The position numbers were made by a program, and so were the translations under genes. From Shewanella loihica PV-4 (lineage in GTDB: Bacteria > Pseudomonadota > Gammaproteobacteria > Enterobacterales > Shewanellaceae), in assembly GCF_000016065.1 (NCBI RefSeq), contig NC_009092.1, forward strand, positions 1,054,001 to 1,118,000: a DNA stretch of 64,000 nt, read 5' to 3'. Below, one piece after another: positions 60,868 to 64,000 of the stretch. Position 1 is the stretch's first letter, and each line of letters starts with the position of its first letter. The notes under the pieces were generated by a model. That model made no database searches. It was not told the origin of the DNA and saw only the letters and a list, made by a program, of their open reading frames with translations.

Positions 60868-61310
60868 CTAAGTTTTCCTGTTAGGCTGGGCATCCCCCGG
60901 CCTCTGCAAACCCCTTCCGCTTTACTAAAACTCCCGTGACACTGCCTGTGCCGCCGCGTGTGCGCTTTTTCCTATGGCCGCGAGGCTGAGTCGCCTCCCG
61001 TCCCATTTTGTAAATAATTTTGTCCATTAAGGCCGCCGAGTCAAAATTTCAAGCTGACTTTTCTGTGGGAGCTGGTTCACAAAAGCCGTGAGCTGATTTT
61101 CGCCTATTTTTGGCTTTACATTAATTTTAATTGCCTTTTGATGTTGTTTTAATTGGCTTTTATTCTAATTGTTATTCTATTGTATATTTTGTTTTCGGCG
61201 GCCTATTGCCTCGTTCATTATTTCAGTGTAGTGTGTGAAAAAATGAACATTGATTGAAGTCTGTTCATTGCTATAACTATAAGAAGACGCAACAAAGCTA
61301 AAGGTGAACT
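60868..61310. other. Intergenic region with puuD promoter and operators
   Basis: The first 130 bp are GC-rich without a gene; the last 250 bp turn AT-rich. No tRNA or other RNA structure is evident. The boxes near the right end are listed separately. Confidence 0.6.
61213..61269. promoter_or_regulatory. Candidate PuuR operator cluster upstream of puuD
   Basis: Three half-sites are present: GTTCATTATTTC (61213-61224), AATGAACA (61242-61249) and TGTTCATT (61262-61269). The last two are inverted with a 12-bp spacer. The spacing and sequence resemble the perfect pair at 56003-56037. They end 41 bp before the puuD start. Confidence 0.65.
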
Positions 61311-62072
61311 ATGTCCGATGAAGGACTTGCTGTTATCGGTGTCACGGCCTGTAATCAACAGATAGGCCTGCACCCATTCAATATCGTTGGCGAGAAATAC
61401 CTGCTGGGTATTGCCGATGCCACCCAAGGCTGGCCCTTGGTGATCCCCGCGCTTGGCCATTGCCCGGCCGAGACGATATTGCCCAGACTAGATGGCCTGC
61501 TGTTCACCGGTTCGCCCTCCAATATCGAGCCCCACCACTACGACGGTGTGGCGAGTGACCCAGATACCCTACACGATCCCAAGCGCGACGCGACCAATCT
61601 GCCACTGCTCAAGGCGGCGATTGACGCCGGCGTGCCTGTGCTGGCCATCTGCCGGGGATTTCAGGAGATGAATGTGGTGTATGGCGGCAGTCTGCATCAG
61701 AAATTGCATGAAGTTGGCGATTATATTGAACACAGAGAAGACAAGACGGCTGACGTCGAGGTGCAATATGGCCTGTCTCATCCGTTGAAGATAGAACCGG
61801 GGGGATTGCTCCACGAGGCTTGGGGCCGCAATTTGGCAGAGGTGAACTCTGTGCACACTCAAGGTGTTGACCGTTTGGGTGTTGGATTGCGGCCAGAAGC
61901 CTATGCCCCCGATGGATTAATCGAGGCGTTTTCGGTCAAAGATGCGAAAAATTTTGCGCTGGGGGTGCAGTTCCACCCCGAATGGAAGGTGTTAGAGAAC
62001 CCTTTCTACCGCTCGATTTTTAGCGCCTTTAGTCAAGCCTGCCAAGCCAGAGCAGCTCAACGCAAGAGATAG
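61311..62072 (+). CDS. puuD: Gamma-glutamyl-gamma-aminobutyrate hydrolase
   Basis: The product has 253 aa. It is a class I glutamine-amidotransferase-like hydrolase with nucleophile Cys114 (VLAICRGFQEMN), histidine in LGVQFHPEWKV and glutamate two residues later. DGLLFTGSPSNIEPHHY is the PuuD/peptidase C26 signature. The enzyme releases GABA and glutamate from gamma-glutamyl-GABA. It is 6 bp upstream of puuA and probably co-transcribed. The GABA transaminase and succinate-semialdehyde steps are not in the window. Confidence 0.95.
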   Translation: MSDEGLAVIGVTACNQQIGLHPFNIVGEKYLLGIADATQGWPLVIPALGHCPAETILPRLDGLLFTGSPSNIEPHHYDGVASDPDTLHDPKRDATNLPLLKAAIDAGVPVLAICRGFQEMNVVYGGSLHQKLHEVGDYIEHREDKTADVEVQYGLSHPLKIEPGGLLHEAWGRNLAEVNSVHTQGVDRLGVGLRPEAYAPDGLIEAFSVKDAKNFALGVQFHPEWKVLENPFYRSIFSAFSQACQARAAQRKR

Positions 62073-62078
62073 TGAAGC

Positions 62079-63428
62079 ATGAAGAAGTTAATCGATTATT
62101 TGAAAGCCAATAAGATCACTGAGGTCGAGTGTGTCATCAGCGATATGACGGGGATTGCCCGCGGCAAGATTGCGCCGGTCGATAAGTTTATCGACGAGAA
62201 GGGGATGCGTCTGCCCGAGAGTGTGCTGCTGCAGACGGTGACCGGCGACTATGTGGATGACGACCTGTACGACAGCCTGCTGGACAAGGCGGATATCGAC
62301 TTTGTCTGTGTGCCCGATGAAAATGCGGTGTTCATGTTGCCCTGGACGGTCGAGGCCACCGCCCAGGTGATCCACGACACCTTCGATAAGATGGGTAACC
62401 CCATAGAGTTGTCGCCCCGTAACCTACTGAAGAAGGTGCTCAAGCTCTATGAAGATAAGGGCTGGAAGCCGGTGATCGCCCCCGAGATGGAGTTCTATCT
62501 GACCCATAGAAACTCAGATCCCGATATGCCATTGATTCCACCAGTTGGCCGCAGTGGCCGCAAGGAATCGGGCCGTCAGTCGTTTTCTATCGACGCCGCC
62601 AACGAGTATGACCCGCTGTTCGAAGATATGTATGACTGGTGCGAGGCCCAGGGACTGGATATCGATACCCTGATCCACGAAGAGGGCACGGCCCAGATGG
62701 AGATCAACTTCAGCCATGGTGATGCCCTGTCGCTGGCGGATCAGGTGTTTGTGTTTAAGCGTACCCTGCGTGAGGCGGCGCTCAAGCATGACGTTTGCGC
62801 CACCTTTATGGCCAAGCCAGTCACCGACGAGCCGGGCAGCGCCATGCATATTCACCAGAGTGTGGTGGATATCAAGACGGGCAAGAACATCTTTACCAAT
62901 GAGGACGGCACGAAAAGTGCTAAGTTCCTGTGCTACATAGGCGGCCTGCAGAAGTATATTCCCGAGTTGTTACCGCTGATGGCCCCGAACGTCAACTCCT
63001 TCAGACGATTCCTGCCGGGCACCTCTGCGCCGGTTAACCTGGAGTGGGGCGATGAGAACCGCACCTGTGGTCTGCGGATCCCCGAGTCGTCACCTCAGAA
63101 CCGTCGTATCGAGAACCGTATCGCCGGTGCCGATGCCAACAGCTACCTGGCCATCGCCGCTACTCTGTTGTGTGGTTACATGGGCATGGTGGAAGATGTG
63201 AAACCATCGACGCCGGTACAGGGACGCGCTAACGAGAATCGTCAGGGGATCAGCCTGCCGCTGACGCTGGAAGAGGCGCTGGCGGTGATGTCGGAAAGTT
63301 CGGCGGTGAGGGAATATCTGGGTGACACCTTCACCTCAGGTTATATCGCGGTGAAGCAGGCGGATCTGGAAAACTTCCGCCGGGTGATCAGCTCATGGGA
63401 ACGTGAGTTCCTGCTGCTGACCGTTTAG
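62079..63428 (+). CDS. puuA: Glutamate-putrescine ligase (glutamine synthetase family)
   Basis: The product has 449 aa. It has a short GS beta-grasp domain (VECVISDMTGIARGKIAP) and the catalytic domain with EMEFYLTHRN, EEGTAQMEINF, GSAMHIHQSVVDI and NSFRRFLPGTSAPVNLEWGD, all landmarks of GS-like gamma-glutamyl ligases. It is closer to PuuA than to true glutamine synthetase in length and context. It ligates glutamate to putrescine using ATP, the first step of the pathway. It follows puuD directly. Confidence 0.95.
   Translation: MKKLIDYLKANKITEVECVISDMTGIARGKIAPVDKFIDEKGMRLPESVLLQTVTGDYVDDDLYDSLLDKADIDFVCVPDENAVFMLPWTVEATAQVIHDTFDKMGNPIELSPRNLLKKVLKLYEDKGWKPVIAPEMEFYLTHRNSDPDMPLIPPVGRSGRKESGRQSFSIDAANEYDPLFEDMYDWCEAQGLDIDTLIHEEGTAQMEINFSHGDALSLADQVFVFKRTLREAALKHDVCATFMAKPVTDEPGSAMHIHQSVVDIKTGKNIFTNEDGTKSAKFLCYIGGLQKYIPELLPLMAPNVNSFRRFLPGTSAPVNLEWGDENRTCGLRIPESSPQNRRIENRIAGADANSYLAIAATLLCGYMGMVEDVKPSTPVQGRANENRQGISLPLTLEEALAVMSESSAVREYLGDTFTSGYIAVKQADLENFRRVISSWEREFLLLTV

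Positions 63429-64000
<572 letters not shown>

Overview
The window looks like chromosomal DNA of a marine gammaproteobacterium, most likely a Shewanella. I infer this from gene content: the pepA/lptF/lptG arrangement, the TorF-type porin, small families typical of Shewanella and Vibrio (DUF2960-, DUF2913- and DUF3634-like), several secreted proteins ending in a GlyGly-CTERM tail, and a Puu-type putrescine pathway with a PuuR repressor. The species cannot be fixed without a search. No rRNA, tRNA or CRISPR array is visible.

Accessory left end (1-7,030). Two AT-rich genes on the minus strand (a DUF5677-like protein cut by the window edge and a zinc-ribbon protein resembling CoiA at its N-terminus) are separated by a 56-bp attC-like inverted repeat, so they may be integron cassettes. 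Next come about 1 kb of long, multi-hairpin intergenic repeats, a lipoprotein amidohydrolase, and an IS110-family (IS1111-group) insertion sequence. The IS can be placed at 5304-6645; removing it restores a palindrome inside another copy of the same repeat. A structured non-coding stretch after its transposase gene is a candidate seekRNA (bridge RNA).

Secreted proteins and AmmeMemoRadiSam (7,030-25,500). Three very large exported proteins carry GlyGly-CTERM tails: a propeller-like protein, a subtilisin-family protease with an intact triad, and a second subtilase-like protein that has lost Asp, His and Ser. A CadC-like membrane regulator with a winged helix lies beside the last one. Between the first two lie the AmmeMemoRadiSam trio (AMMECR1, Memo and radical SAM), a methyltransferase and a TPR protein.

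Core and housekeeping region (25,500-52,500). This holds pepA divergent from lptF-lptG, an RDD protein, GNAT and DUF2960 genes, the yqiJ-yqiK (OB-fold/flotillin) pair, an M32 carboxypeptidase, a DEAD-box helicase, a response regulator with an EAL domain, two M24 peptidases around an MFS transporter and a ROK protein, an FKBP isomerase, DUF1294, DUF4442, a DUF368/PopT lipid-carrier translocase, a small lipoprotein, two other small proteins and a TorF-like porin. Many genes end at clear intrinsic terminators.

Polyamine and beta-alanine catabolism (52,600-64,000). A cupin, an acylating (methyl)malonate-semialdehyde dehydrogenase and a beta-alanine:pyruvate-type aminotransferase are divergent from puuC. 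Then follow an sseA-like sulfurtransferase, puuB divergent from puuR, puuD, puuA, and the start of a PotF/SpuD-like polyamine-binding protein. Inverted AATGAACA boxes resembling PuuR operators lie between the aminotransferase and puuC and upstream of puuD. This suggests that one repressor controls both gamma-glutamylated putrescine breakdown and a beta-alanine route to acetyl-CoA.
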